Source: Comamonadaceae bacterium
GTDB lineage: Bacteria; Pseudomonadota; Gammaproteobacteria; Burkholderiales; Burkholderiaceae_C
Direction: 5' to 3'
DNA: 64,000 nt
Assembly: GCA_947455465.1 (NCBI GenBank)
Contig: CANGNS010000009.1
Coordinates: forward strand, 54,283 to 118,282
The translations under genes and the position numbers were made by a program. The notes beneath the pieces were generated by a model, which did no database searches, was not told the DNA's origin, and worked only from the letters and a program-made list of their open reading frames with translations. Of the stretch, positions 1 to 8,959 are shown in pieces; position 1 is the first letter of the stretch, and each line of letters opens with the position of its first letter.

Positions 1-278
1 ACATGGCTTTGGGCTCCAAGGTTATAAATTTCGTCCGGCTGGGTTTCTTTGATGATGCGCAGTAGATTGCTGGTATCAGTCAAATCGCCATAGTGCAGAA
101 CTAGGCGGTTATCACCATTATGAATGTCGTGGGAGAGATGATCGAGCCTTTGCGTATTGAAAGTACTAGCGCGCCTTAGCAACCCATGAACCAGGTAGCC
201 CTTTTCCAATAATAGCTCTGCCAAATACGAGCCATCTTGGCCAGTAATGCCTGTGATTAATGCAACTTTAAGGTTCAT
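1..278 (-). CDS. gmd: GDP-mannose 4,6-dehydratase, N-terminal part (cut by window edge)
   Basis: The visible 92 residues begin [20 protein letters not shown] and continue with [28 protein letters not shown] and [11 protein letters not shown]. This is the NAD(P)-binding Rossmann start ([11 protein letters not shown]) and conserved early core of GDP-D-mannose 4,6-dehydratase, an extended short-chain dehydrogenase that turns GDP-mannose into GDP-4-keto-6-deoxymannose for fucose, rhamnose or perosamine-type sugars. The catalytic YxxxK lies beyond the edge. It follows manC on the same strand after 11 bases, so the pair supplies GDP-mannose and then converts it, probably for surface polysaccharide. 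Identification is firm; the final sugar cannot be known from here. Confidence 0.93.
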   Translation of the reverse strand, partial: MNLKVALITGITGQDGSYLAELLLEKGYLVHGLLRRASTFNTQRLDHLSHDIHNGDNRLVLHYGDLTDTSNLLRIIKETQPDEIYNLGAQSH

Positions 279-289
279 AGGTGATAGTG

Positions 290-1723
290 TCATTTTCTGC
301 CGTAATTGTCTTCGAAGCGCACAATGTCATCCTCGCCAAGATAATCGCCACTTTGCACTTCGATAATCTCTAGCGCCACCTTGCCGGGATTAGCCAAGCG
401 GTGCTTTTGACCTAATGGAATAAATGTGCTCTGATTTTCGCCAACGATGAGCACCTTGTCTCCGACGGTCACTTCGGCTGTGCCTTTTACCACCACCCAG
501 TGTTCCGCTCGGTGATGGTGCATTTGTAATGAAAGACTCGCGCCAGGCTTGACGCTAATACGTTTTACCTGGTGTCGCGGCCCAATGTCTACGCTGTCGT
601 ACCATCCCCAAGGACGGGCGACGCGGCGGTGATGCAGGGCCTGCGCAGTATCGAGCGCCTGGAGTGCTAGGACCACCTCCTTTACCGATTCGGCCTGATT
701 TGCATCAGCCACCAATAATGCATCGGGGGTGTCAATGATTAACAGCGTGTTGGTTCCCAGTGCCACCACAGGGCGAGCGCCCGCAGCGTGGATGTAGGTG
801 TCCGTGGACTTAAAGTGATGGGCGTTTGCTACTTCTCCGCCAGCGCGGTTGCCCCGCGCATCTGCATTGGCCAAATCGGCCACCGCGTTCCAACTACCGA
901 CATCACTCCAAGCGCCATGAAACGGTATGACCACAACCGCGTCATGGGGCTCCATCACGGCGTAATCAATACTTTGGGAGCGGCAGCCGGCAAAGGTACT
1001 CGGCTCGGGCCGGTAAAACTGATGCTCACCGATGGCGTCGGCATGCACCTGTGACCACGCATCCAAGCAACTGGCATGAATATCGGCCGCATGGCGCTTG
1101 AGGGCATCCAGCAAAACGCTGGCTTTACATAAAAAGATTCCCGCGTTCCAAAGCACGTTACCGCCCAAAAGCAGCTCCTGGGCCACCTGCGCGTTGGGCT
1201 TCTCGATGAACCGCGCTACCGCAAACGCACCATCCGGGCGGGATGGGCCCTGGGCGATATACCCATAGGCTGTGCTGGGAAAGCTCGGGAAAACGCCAAA
1301 AGTGACAATGGCGTCACCGTCACGGGCGGCGGGCACGCCTTGGCGCACCATGGCGGCAAATGCCGTCGGATCAGGAATGTGGTGGTCTGCCGGACAAAAA
1401 AGTAGCAACTGGTCTGGCTGCGCGGCCAAGGCAGCCAGCGCCATCGCAGCAGCGGTGTTGCGCGCAACCGGCTCCAGGATCACTTTGCCACCCCAGCCGG
1501 TATCCGACAGGGTCTGAGAAACCAAAAACCGGTGGTCCTCCGAAGCAACGCACACCATATCGCCGGTGGTTATCGGCCCCAGACGCTCGATCGTCATGCG
1601 CAACAGGCTTTTGTCCCCTAGCAGTGGAACAAACTGCTTAGGCAGACTTTTGCGGCTCAAGGGCCACAGCCGGGTGCCGGATCCGCCGCACAGCACGACA
1701 GAGCTGATAGTAGGTAAGGTCAT
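290..1723 (-). CDS. manC: Mannose-1-phosphate guanylyltransferase / mannose-6-phosphate isomerase
   Basis: This 477-residue protein has the two-domain layout of bifunctional ManC/CpsB/AlgA enzymes. The N-terminal nucleotidyltransferase carries [26 protein letters not shown] pyrophosphorylase residues near 11-31 and FIEKPN near 172. The C-terminal cupin has the PWGWYDSV entry motif near 368 and a metal-binding cluster with MHHHRAEHW. It makes GDP-mannose from mannose-1-phosphate and GTP; the cupin interconverts fructose-6-phosphate and mannose-6-phosphate. It is transcribed directly into gmd, forming a GDP-sugar operon. Length matches the family (about 470-480). The start is preceded only by a weak ribosome site. 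Confidence 0.95.
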   Translation of the reverse strand: MTLPTISSVVLCGGSGTRLWPLSRKSLPKQFVPLLGDKSLLRMTIERLGPITTGDMVCVASEDHRFLVSQTLSDTGWGGKVILEPVARNTAAAMALAALAAQPDQLLLFCPADHHIPDPTAFAAMVRQGVPAARDGDAIVTFGVFPSFPSTAYGYIAQGPSRPDGAFAVARFIEKPNAQVAQELLLGGNVLWNAGIFLCKASVLLDALKRHAADIHASCLDAWSQVHADAIGEHQFYRPEPSTFAGCRSQSIDYAVMEPHDAVVVIPFHGAWSDVGSWNAVADLANADARGNRAGGEVANAHHFKSTDTYIHAAGARPVVALGTNTLLIIDTPDALLVADANQAESVKEVVLALQALDTAQALHHRRVARPWGWYDSVDIGPRHQVKRISVKPGASLSLQMHHHRAEHWVVVKGTAEVTVGDKVLIVGENQSTFIPLGQKHRLANPGKVALEIIEVQSGDYLGEDDIVRFEDNYGRK

Positions 1724-1808
1724 AAATCAGGGGAAACTGCGCCCAAAGCGCTGATGACAGATTATCGGCGACCTTGGTAGGGCTGGGGAGGCGCTATGCT
1801 GGCAGCCT

Positions 1809-2132
1809 ATGCTCTACAAATTCAAATCCAAAGCCAGTGGCGACCTGATCATGATGGACGCCGACGGGCAAAGGCTGCTCCAAATCATCGGCAAAGCCGA
1901 GCTGCGCCAGGGCGTTTTACTGCCCCAGGACATGCCGGCCGCCCTGGCGGCACTGCAAAACGCCTTGGCCCAGGAGGACGCGGCACGCTCTGCCCCCGGT
2001 ACAAAACAGCCCACCGACGAGGCGCCGTCGGTCTGGGCCCAGCCCATCAGCCTGCGCCAGCGTAGCCTGCCCTTTGTGCAGATGCTGCAGCGCTGCCAAG
2101 ACGCACAAAAAGAAATTACCTGGGGCGTCTGA
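1809..2132 (+). CDS. DUF1840 domain-containing protein
   Basis: A 107-residue protein starting MLYKFKSKASGDLIMMDADG, the typical opening of the DUF1840 family found in many betaproteobacteria. The N-terminal half (1-50) is the conserved part, with GDLIMM and LLQIIGK. The middle is a low-complexity linker and the C-terminus has QRSLPFVQMLQRCQDAQKEITWGV. No enzymatic motif or membrane segment is visible and the function is unknown. A TATGCT element at 1795-1800 sits 8 bases before the ATG, so the leader may be very short. It is divergent from manC and ends just before a bidirectional hairpin terminator. Confidence 0.85.
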   Translation: MLYKFKSKASGDLIMMDADGQRLLQIIGKAELRQGVLLPQDMPAALAALQNALAQEDAARSAPGTKQPTDEAPSVWAQPISLRQRSLPFVQMLQRCQDAQKEITWGV

Positions 2133-2147
2133 GCTTTTCGGGCAAAA

Positions 2148-2172
2148 AAAGTGCCGCACGAGGCGGCACTTT
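2148..2172. terminator. Bidirectional intrinsic terminator
   Basis: Perfect 10-base stem AAAGTGCCGC / GCGGCACTTT with loop ACGAG. The A-run on one side and T-run on the other make it usable in both directions. It lies between the convergent DUF1840 gene and the Bug-type binding protein gene and can end both transcripts. Confidence 0.85.
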
Positions 2173-2204
2173 CTAAACTGAACGCTTGTGCAGCGCGCAG
2201 AACC

Positions 2205-3176
2205 TTAATCGATATATTCCTTGGCCGCGGCAATCACCGGGCCCCATTTAGCGATCTCGGAAACCACAAAGCGCTTGTGCTCGGCGGGCTCCACGCGTTT
2301 GTCGTTAATGATGACTGCACCCAGGGCCTCCTGCTTCTTGATGAAGTCAGGGTCTTTGAGGGCGACTTTCAAAGCATTGTTGATCTTTGCGATCACGTCG
2401 GCCGGCGTGCCTTTGGGCGCGTACAGACCGTGCCAAATGGTCACTTCAAAGCCTTTAAGGCCGTCTTCCTGCAACGTTGGCACATCTTTGAGCGCCGGGG
2501 TCGTCAGCCGCTTGGAGGTCGTTACGCCATAGACATTCACCTTTTTGGCCTCGATCATGGGCGTGGTGTTAGTGGTCTGGTCGCACATGATGTCAATTTG
2601 ACCACCCATCAGGTCACTCATGGCTGGCGCCGTGCCTTTGTAGGGAATGGAGGCCATGTCAATTTGCACGGCGTTTTGGAACATCAAACCGCACAGGTGT
2701 GAGGCCGAGCCGATGCCGGCATTTCCCAGGTTGATCTTGCCTTTGTGGGCATTGAGCCACTCACGCAATTCCTTGAAGTTTTTGGCGGGCAAGGTGGGCC
2801 GTGTGATCACGGTCATAGGCACCTCGTTGATCATGCCCAGGTACTCAAAGTCAGACTCTACTTTGAAAGGCATATTACGTAACAGATTGGGCATACTGGC
2901 CATGGCGATGTGATTAAGCATCAGCATGTAACCGTCCGGGTTGGCGCGAGCCACTTTGCCCGCACCCACCGAACTGCCCGCGCCCACCACGTTGTCGATC
3001 AGGATGGTGGCATCACCCAAGGGCTTGCGCATCGCTTCGGCCAAATCGCGGGCAACACGGTCGGTCGGCCCGCCAGCGACAAAGGGCACCACGATGGTGA
3101 CCGGCTTAGAAGGATAGGTATCAGCATGGGCTGCCAAGGCAAGCAGGCCCAAGGCGGCGAGCAGGATTTTTTTCAT
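2205..3176 (-). CDS. Tripartite tricarboxylate transporter substrate-binding protein (Bug/TctC family)
   Basis: A 323-residue secreted protein. The chosen start, MKKILLAALGLLALAAHADTYP, gives a clean Sec signal peptide with cleavage after AHA and has GGAG eight bases upstream; a longer frame reaching 3215 has neither. The mature part opens YPSKPVTIVVPFVAGGPTDRVARDLAEAM, the hallmark of Bug receptors that bind carboxylates or amides in the periplasm. No TctA or TctB membrane partner lies in the window, as is common for the expanded Bug families of Burkholderiales. It lies 126 bases downstream of the ligase/Liv operon on the same strand, separated by a hairpin, so it may be independent. Ligand unknown. 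Confidence 0.9.
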   Translation of the reverse strand: MKKILLAALGLLALAAHADTYPSKPVTIVVPFVAGGPTDRVARDLAEAMRKPLGDATILIDNVVGAGSSVGAGKVARANPDGYMLMLNHIAMASMPNLLRNMPFKVESDFEYLGMINEVPMTVITRPTLPAKNFKELREWLNAHKGKINLGNAGIGSASHLCGLMFQNAVQIDMASIPYKGTAPAMSDLMGGQIDIMCDQTTNTTPMIEAKKVNVYGVTTSKRLTTPALKDVPTLQEDGLKGFEVTIWHGLYAPKGTPADVIAKINNALKVALKDPDFIKKQEALGAVIINDKRVEPAEHKRFVVSEIAKWGPVIAAAKEYID

Positions 3177-3243
3177 GGGAGTCTCCAACAGGGTAAAACC
3201 CCAGTCTACCGGCATTTAACCCCGACCGCCTGAGGGCAAACCC

Positions 3244-3272
3244 TCTTGGCCCCGGACCCGCAGGGGCCAAGA
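3244..3272 (-). terminator. Hairpin at the end of the ligase/Liv operon
   Basis: A perfect 10-base stem TCTTGGCCCC / GGGGCCAAGA with a 9-base loop lies just past the PaaK-like gene and before the Bug gene. On the minus strand the stem is followed by GGGTTTG rather than a long T-run, so termination may be partial or factor-assisted. It may separate the Bug gene from the operon upstream. Confidence 0.5.
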
Positions 3273-3302
3273 TCTGGCGTATCGCCCCAAACGCGCACCC
3301 GG

Positions 3303-4556
3303 CTACTGGTAGCTGCGCGCGTCTTCGATGACCTTGCCATCGTTGGGCAGCGAGCCCGGCGCGGCCAATTCGACGCTGGCGCGCAGCTTGGTTACCTCGC
3401 GCACCGCCTCGCGGATGCGCTCGGGCAGCCCTTCGGCAGCGCTGCTGCTCTCCACTTTGAGGGTCATCTCGTCTTGCGCCATGGCGCCGCTGACGACCAA
3501 ACGGGCGCGCAAAACCTCGGGGAAACGCCGCACGATGTCAGCCACCTGCTTGGGATGGACGAACATACCGCGAATCTTGGTGGTCTGGTCAGCCCGCCCC
3601 ATCCAACCCTTGATACGCTGGTTGGTGCGCCCGCTGGGGCAAGGTCCGGTCAGAAAGGCCGACAGATCGCCCGTGCCAAAGCGCACCAGCGGATACGCCG
3701 CGCTCAGGCTGGTGACGACGACCTCGCCGACTTCGCCTTCGGGCACCGGATCGCCGGTGCCGGGACGCACAATTTCGACCATAACGCCCTCGTCGAGCAC
3801 CAAGCCCTCGCGCGCCTCGGTTTCGTAGGCAATCAGGCCGACATCGGCCGTGGCATAGGCTTGGTAAGCCGCGACGCCGCGCTCGGCCAGCCAATCACGC
3901 AACGACGGCGGAAAGGCCTCGCCCGAGACCAGGGCCTTGTGCACGCTGGGAAGCGCCACACCCATCTCGGCAGCTTTCTCCAAAATAATCTTTAAAAAGC
4001 TGGGCGTGCCAATATACCCAGCAGGCCGCAACTCAGCCATCGCCCCCACTTGCTGCTCGGTTTGGCCGGTACCGCCAGCAAACACGGTGCAGCCCAGGGC
4101 GTGGGCGCCAGTTTCCATCATGGAGCCCGCCGGGGTGAAGTGGTAGCTAAAGCAGTTGTGTATCAGCTCGCCGGGGCGAAACCCAGCGGCAAATATGGCG
4201 CGGGCCATGCGCCAGTAGTCAGGCGTGCGGCCCTCGGGCTCATATATCGTGCCCGGGCTGGCAAACACCCGGGGCATGGCCGCGCCAAACCCCAGCGCGC
4301 TAAAGCCTCCGAAGACGTTACCGCCCGCCGCTCGGCTCGCTTTTTGTAAGTCCAGGAGCTCTTGTTTACGCACCACTGGCAGGGCCGCCAAAGCCTCCCG
4401 TGTGTGCACTTGCGCAGGGTCGACGGCCGCCAACGCCTGGGCGAAGGCAGGCGCATGCGCCTTGGCATGGGCAATTTGGGCGGGCAGGGCTTGCATCCAA
4501 GCCGCTTCGCGTTGCGCCGGCTTGCGCGTCTCCAGCGCGTCGTAGTGGTTTGACAT
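3303..4556 (-). CDS. PaaK-like (phenylacetate-CoA ligase family) protein with divergent ATP motifs
   Basis: A 417-residue protein that aligns along its length with phenylacetate-CoA ligases: GGTGQTEQQVGAMAELRP near 161-179, GTPSFLKIILE near 183, SGEAFPPSLRDWL near 211, a RFGTGDLSAF segment at 292-301 and RIKGWMGRADQTTKIRG in the C-terminal hinge. The usual phosphate loop SSGTTGKP reads ASPGTIYEP (99-107), and the usual YGxSE reads YATAD (234-238), so two adenylation motifs are degenerate. It may be a specialised ligase, one with a shifted chemistry, or a non-adenylating homologue. It follows livF by 15 bases as the last operon gene. Family assignment is good; activity is uncertain. Confidence 0.75.
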   Translation of the reverse strand: MSNHYDALETRKPAQREAAWMQALPAQIAHAKAHAPAFAQALAAVDPAQVHTREALAALPVVRKQELLDLQKASRAAGGNVFGGFSALGFGAAMPRVFASPGTIYEPEGRTPDYWRMARAIFAAGFRPGELIHNCFSYHFTPAGSMMETGAHALGCTVFAGGTGQTEQQVGAMAELRPAGYIGTPSFLKIILEKAAEMGVALPSVHKALVSGEAFPPSLRDWLAERGVAAYQAYATADVGLIAYETEAREGLVLDEGVMVEIVRPGTGDPVPEGEVGEVVVTSLSAAYPLVRFGTGDLSAFLTGPCPSGRTNQRIKGWMGRADQTTKIRGMFVHPKQVADIVRRFPEVLRARLVVSGAMAQDEMTLKVESSSAAEGLPERIREAVREVTKLRASVELAAPGSLPNDGKVIEDARSYQ

Positions 4557-4571
4557 GGTGTTTCCTTGGGG

Positions 4572-5384
4572 TCAAGCCAACCAGCGCTTGCGCCGTTTGT
4601 AGCTTTTCACATCTTTAAAACTCTTGCGCTCGCCGCCGCCCACGCCCAGGTAGAACTCTTTGACGTCTTCGTTATTGGCCAGGTCCTGGGCCGCACCGTC
4701 CATCACCACCCGGCCCGACTCCATGATGTAGCCGTAGTCGGCGTAACGCAGCGCCATATTGGTGTTTTGCTCGGCAAGCAAAAAGGTGACCTTTTCTTTG
4801 TGGTTGAGGTCTTTGACGATTTCAAACACCTCCTCCACGATCTGCGGCGCCAGCCCCATGGACGGCTCGTCTAGCAGCACCATGCTGGGATTGGCCATCA
4901 GCGCGCGGCCAATGGCGCACATTTGCTGCTCGCCGCCCGAGGTATAGGCCGCCTGGCTGGTGCGGCGGGTTTTGAGGCGCGGGAAGTAGGCATAGACTTT
5001 TTCCAGATTGGCGGCAATCTCGGCCTTGCTTTTGCGGGTGTAGCCGCCGGTCAGCAGATTTTCTTCGATGGTCAGGTGGGCAAAACAATGCCGTCCTTCC
5101 ATCACCTGCACCACCCCGCGCTGCACCAGATCGGCCGGCGTGAGGTTTTCGATGCGCTCACCGCGCAGCTCGATACTGCCCTTGGTGACCGCGCCACGCT
5201 CGCCTTGCAGCAGATTGGAAATCGCGCGCAAGGTCGTGGTTTTGCCGGCACCATTGCCGCCCAAAATGGCCACGATTGCGCCTTGGGGCACCTGCAGAGA
5301 GACGCCCTTGAGCACCAAGATGACATGGTTGTAAATGACTTCAATGCCATTGACATTTAGAACGATGGAGGGGGTATCAGACAT
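4572..5384 (-). CDS. Branched-chain amino acid-type ABC transporter ATP-binding protein (LivF-like)
   Basis: A 270-residue ATPase with Walker A GGNGAGKTTTL, the signature SGGEQQM and Walker B MVLLDEPSMGL followed by LLAEQN at the H-loop region. It carries the LivF-type EGRHCFAHLTIEENL block and a basic C-terminal tail (FKDVKSYKRRKRWLA). It powers import by the LivHM channel encoded upstream. The start MSDTPSIVLNVNGIEV is chosen because the extension to 5423 reads into a long inverted repeat. A 15-base-stem hairpin separates it from the binding-protein gene. The substrate is probably an organic or aromatic acid rather than leucine, given the flanking ligases. Confidence 0.88.
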   Translation of the reverse strand: MSDTPSIVLNVNGIEVIYNHVILVLKGVSLQVPQGAIVAILGGNGAGKTTTLRAISNLLQGERGAVTKGSIELRGERIENLTPADLVQRGVVQVMEGRHCFAHLTIEENLLTGGYTRKSKAEIAANLEKVYAYFPRLKTRRTSQAAYTSGGEQQMCAIGRALMANPSMVLLDEPSMGLAPQIVEEVFEIVKDLNHKEKVTFLLAEQNTNMALRYADYGYIMESGRVVMDGAAQDLANNEDVKEFYLGVGGGERKSFKDVKSYKRRKRWLA

Positions 5385-5403
5385 AGTGGAATTTCCCGAT
5401 AAA

Positions 5404-5441
5404 CCTGGGCAAAGCGCGTGCATTCGCGCGCTTTGCCCAGG
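5404..5441 (-). terminator. Long perfect hairpin between binding-protein and livF genes
   Basis: A perfect 15-base stem (CCTGGGCAAAGCGCG with its reverse complement) around an 8-base loop lies between the binding-protein stop and the livF start. No strong T-run follows on the minus strand. Such intercistronic hairpins often stabilise or attenuate the message so that binding protein exceeds the ATPase. A role in the 3' end of the binding-protein mRNA is inferred. Confidence 0.6.
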
Positions 5442-5485
5442 CAGCTCTTGCGAGCGGCCTAGGGCTTACGCTTGCGCGCTACGAA

Positions 5486-6805
5486 TTAAGACTGGCAATC
5501 CTTGGCATCGCGGCGGGTGAGCTTTTTCTCGGTGGCGTACTTGTCGGCATACTGGCGCACCAAGGGCTTGATGATGGAGGTGTCGGCCTCGATCCAGTCC
5601 GAGGCGTACTGCCATTTCTTACCGTCCCAGGTATGCACACGTGCGGAGCGCGAACCTTCGTGGTCAATGCAGCTGGTGCTAATGGGTTTCATGACGGTAT
5701 CGAGTTTGAGCGCTTTCAAACGCTTGGCATCAACCGCCAGGTTTTCCAAGCCCCAACGGATTTGCTCACCGTCCATGACCTTGCCCTTGCCAAAGCGCTC
5801 TTGCGCGCGACGTACCGCCTCTACGCTCAAGGCCGCACTGACCATGCCACGGTTGTAGAGCACCGTCGAAACTTCCTCTGCAGGGCCGGTTCCTTGACCT
5901 TTGCCGTGGACAAATTTTTTGATGTCTTCAATCACGGCGCCGCCCTCACCGGTGGCTACCAAACCACTGTAGCCTTTAGCTGCCTCGCCGATATCTTTAA
6001 CATCGGGTTCACCGGCAGACCACCACACGCCATACATTTTTTCGCGCGGATAGCCGGTCGCCACGGCCTCTTTCAATGCAGCCGAGTTCATGACACCCCA
6101 GCCCCAGAGCAGCACATAGTCGGGGCGGTTTTGACGAATCTGCAGCCAAGTGGCTTTTTGCTCGATGCCAGGCGCGGTCACTGGCAGCAAGGTCAGATCA
6201 AAGCCCTGAATCTTGGCACGCTCTTGCAACAAAGGAATCGGCTCTTTGCCGTAGGGGCTGTCGTGGTAGACCAGCGCAATTTTCTTGCCCTTCACATTAC
6301 CACCCTCTTTGGCTGTGATGTGCTGCATCAAAATATCCGCACCAGACCAATAGGTGCCCATCAGCGGGAAATTCCATTTGAAGACGCCGCCATCGCTGGA
6401 CTCGGAGCGGCCGTAGCCGCCGGTGATCAAAGCGTTTTTGTCGTTGGGCGCCTTCTCAGTCAAGGCAAACGTAATGCCAGTAGACAAAGGTTGGAAAATC
6501 GCGCCCGATGCCTTACCTTTGAGGCGCTCATAGCACTCCACGCCACGGTCGGTGGCGTAGGCGGTATCGCATTCTTCAAAAGCGATCTTCACGCCATTGA
6601 TGCCCCCATCGCGCGCATTAATGAGTTTGAGGTAATCGACAAAACCATTGGCCCATGGCACGCCATTGGGTGCATACGCACCAGAGCGGTAGGGCAAGAC
6701 CGGAAAGAACTGCTCTTTTGCCTGGGCAAAAGTTGTTGCAGGCACCAAGCCCGCGACGGCGCCTGCTGCCAGGGCAACAGACAAAGCCAGCTTACGAAAA
6801 GTCAT
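5486..6805 (-). CDS. Liv-type ABC transporter substrate-binding protein
   Basis: A 439-residue periplasmic protein; the start MTFRKLALSVALAAGAVAGL gives a signal peptide ending TTFAQA and is preceded by AAGGAG at good spacing. The mature part carries the type-I receptor pattern: FFPVLPYRSGAYAPNGVPWANGFVDYLKLINA, then the lobe-crossing GGYGRSESSDGGVFKW and IALVYHDSPYGKEPIPLL. It is longer than classical LivJ/LivK (about 370). It lies between livM and livF in the operon and delivers the ligand to LivHM. Flanking acyl-CoA and PaaK-like ligases suggest a carboxylate ligand, which is inference. Confidence 0.88.
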   Translation of the reverse strand: MTFRKLALSVALAAGAVAGLVPATTFAQAKEQFFPVLPYRSGAYAPNGVPWANGFVDYLKLINARDGGINGVKIAFEECDTAYATDRGVECYERLKGKASGAIFQPLSTGITFALTEKAPNDKNALITGGYGRSESSDGGVFKWNFPLMGTYWSGADILMQHITAKEGGNVKGKKIALVYHDSPYGKEPIPLLQERAKIQGFDLTLLPVTAPGIEQKATWLQIRQNRPDYVLLWGWGVMNSAALKEAVATGYPREKMYGVWWSAGEPDVKDIGEAAKGYSGLVATGEGGAVIEDIKKFVHGKGQGTGPAEEVSTVLYNRGMVSAALSVEAVRRAQERFGKGKVMDGEQIRWGLENLAVDAKRLKALKLDTVMKPISTSCIDHEGSRSARVHTWDGKKWQYASDWIEADTSIIKPLVRQYADKYATEKKLTRRDAKDCQS

Positions 6806-6868
6806 ACAAGTCTCCTTGAATAATGAAACAAACCACCAACAAAATTGCAAATGCCCGATGCACAGGCC

Positions 6869-7945
6869 CTAATGGGGAAAGGGCCAAATCCGCATCTTTT
6901 GCTTACCCACACTCCACAGGCGCGCCAAACCGTGCGGCTCCACAATCAGGAACCAGACGATCAGCGCACCAAAAATAATGAACTCCGCGTGGGTCAGCGC
7001 TGCGGTGTCCACGTTGAATCCCAAAAAATGCCCCAACACGGGTAAGAACTGGTTAATCGCAATGGGCAGAATCACAATGAAGGCGGCGCCAAAAAAGCTG
7101 CCCATCACCGAGCCCATGCCGCCCAAAATCACCATAAACAAGAGCTGGAAAGAACGGTCCACCGAAAACGCAGCGGGCTCCCAGGAGCCCAGGTACACAA
7201 AGGCCCACAATCCGCCGGCCACACCGACGATGAAAGAGCTGACCGCAAACGCACTGAGCTTGGCGTACATCGGACGAATGCCGATGACCGCTGCGGCCAC
7301 ATCCATATCGCGGATAGCCATCCACTCCCGGCCAATGGCGCCGCGCACCAAATTTTTCGCCAGCAAACCAAATACCACCAAGAAGCCCAGGCAAAACCAA
7401 TACTTCGCCAAGGGCGTAGTGATCGCAAAGCCCATCACCTGCAGGTCCGCCACCGACGCCGTACCCGATGCAGAGTCGTTGGTAAACCACTTGACGCGCA
7501 AGAAGGCCCAATCGCAGAAAAATTGCGCGGCCAACGTAGCCACCGCCAGATACAAACCTTTAACGCGCAAGCTCGGAATGCCGAAAAACATGCCCACCAG
7601 GGTCGAGAAAACACCGCCCAAGAGCAAGGCGGCAATGACCGGCATGCCTTCGACGCGGACAAAGAAGTTGTACGCCGCGTACGCGCCCACCGCCATGAAA
7701 GCGCCGGAGCCCAGCGAAATTTGCCCGCAGTAGCCCACCAAAATATTGACCCCCAAGGCCGCCAGCGACAAGATCAAAAAAGGCACCAAAATTGCGCGAA
7801 ACATGTACTCATCGGCAAGCAATGGAACACCCAAAAAAGCGAAGGCGATCAACAACAAAATCCCCACGCGGTCTTGCGTGATGGCAAAGATTTGCTGGTC
7901 GGCGCGGTAGCTGGTTTTGAATTGGCCGTTTTCTCTGTAAAACAT
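6869..7945 (-). CDS. Branched-chain amino acid-type ABC transporter permease (LivM-like)
   Basis: A 358-residue inner-membrane permease with about nine hydrophobic segments, beginning GILLLIAFAFLGVPLLADEYMFRAILVPFLILSL. The LivM signature block NILVGYCGQISLGSGAFMAVGAYAAY is near 84-109, and a typical permease turn GGMGSVMGSFFGAAF lies near 273. It pairs with LivH, encoded 11 bases upstream, to form the membrane channel. No truncation is seen. Substrate unassigned. Confidence 0.9.
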   Translation of the reverse strand: MFYRENGQFKTSYRADQQIFAITQDRVGILLLIAFAFLGVPLLADEYMFRAILVPFLILSLAALGVNILVGYCGQISLGSGAFMAVGAYAAYNFFVRVEGMPVIAALLLGGVFSTLVGMFFGIPSLRVKGLYLAVATLAAQFFCDWAFLRVKWFTNDSASGTASVADLQVMGFAITTPLAKYWFCLGFLVVFGLLAKNLVRGAIGREWMAIRDMDVAAAVIGIRPMYAKLSAFAVSSFIVGVAGGLWAFVYLGSWEPAAFSVDRSFQLLFMVILGGMGSVMGSFFGAAFIVILPIAINQFLPVLGHFLGFNVDTAALTHAEFIIFGALIVWFLIVEPHGLARLWSVGKQKMRIWPFPH

Positions 7946-7956
7946 GCGGGTTTCCT

Positions 7957-8889
7957 TCAGACGCGGTCAATAATTTTTTCGCCAAACAAGCCTTGCGGAC
8001 GAAACAGCAGCACGATCAAGGCCAGCACGTAGGCAAACCAAATTTCGATACCGCCGCCCACATACGGGCCCAAAAACACTTCGGAGAGCTTCTCGCCCAC
8101 ACCGATGATCAAGCCGCCCAAAATGGCGCCGGGCACCGAGGTCAGGCCACCCAAGATCACCACCGGCAAAGCGCGCATCGCCACCGTGGACAGCGTAAAT
8201 TGCACGCCCAGTTTGCTGCCCCAAATCATGCCAGCCACCAAGGCCACGACACCGGCGACGCACCAGACCACCACCCAAATGCGGTCCAGCGGAATACCAA
8301 TGGACTGGGCCGCTTGGTGGTCATCGGCCACGGCACGCAGCGCGCGTCCGGTCGATGTTTTTTGGAAAAACAAGGTGAGCAAAATCACCAAACCGGCGGC
8401 AATAACGGCTGCAATCAGGTCTTCCTTGTTGATCATGATGCCTCCCGGAAAGGTCGACTCAAAAGCCATGATCGGCTCTTTAGGCATACCAATATCAATT
8501 TTGTAAATGTCGCTGCCGAAAATTGCCTGACCCAAACCATCGAGCAAATAGGCAATACCCAAGGTGGCCATCAACAAAGTGGTGCCTTCTTGGTTCACCA
8601 AATGGCGCAGCACCAGGCGCTCGACCGTCCAGGCGACCACAAACATCACCACACCGGCCAGCACAAAAGCGATACTGGTTGTGACCAGGCGGTTGTCGGC
8701 CATGCCTGCCCACAGCGGCACCCACTCGGCGAAACGGGCCATTGCCAGGGCTGCAAACAACACCATAGCGCCCTGGGCGAAGTTAAAGACGCCCGAGGCT
8801 TTGTAAATCAGGACAAAACCCAGCGCCACCAGCGAATACAGCATGCCGGCCATCAGGCCGCCAAGCAAAGTTTCCAGAAAAAATCCCAT
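7957..8889 (-). CDS. Branched-chain amino acid-type ABC transporter permease (LivH-like)
   Basis: A 310-residue hydrophobic protein. The start MGFFLETLLGGLMAGMLYSLVALG is the normal LivH N-terminus; the frame extends to 8985 but the extra residues are hydrophilic and overlap livG. The conserved LivH block VLIYKASGVFNFAQGAMVLF and the C-terminal VVILGGLTSVPGAILGGLIIGVGEKL are present. It is the second channel subunit of this importer. It starts 70 bases after livG, the largest gap between livG and livM. Confidence 0.9.
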   Translation of the reverse strand: MGFFLETLLGGLMAGMLYSLVALGFVLIYKASGVFNFAQGAMVLFAALAMARFAEWVPLWAGMADNRLVTTSIAFVLAGVVMFVVAWTVERLVLRHLVNQEGTTLLMATLGIAYLLDGLGQAIFGSDIYKIDIGMPKEPIMAFESTFPGGIMINKEDLIAAVIAAGLVILLTLFFQKTSTGRALRAVADDHQAAQSIGIPLDRIWVVVWCVAGVVALVAGMIWGSKLGVQFTLSTVAMRALPVVILGGLTSVPGAILGGLIIGVGEKLSEVFLGPYVGGGIEIWFAYVLALIVLLFRPQGLFGEKIIDRV

Positions 8890-8959
8890 GGTCAAACACC
8901 CCCGCCAGTTGCGTGCACGCCACCCAATTGCATTGCGTTTTTCATTGTTGTCCCTTTGC

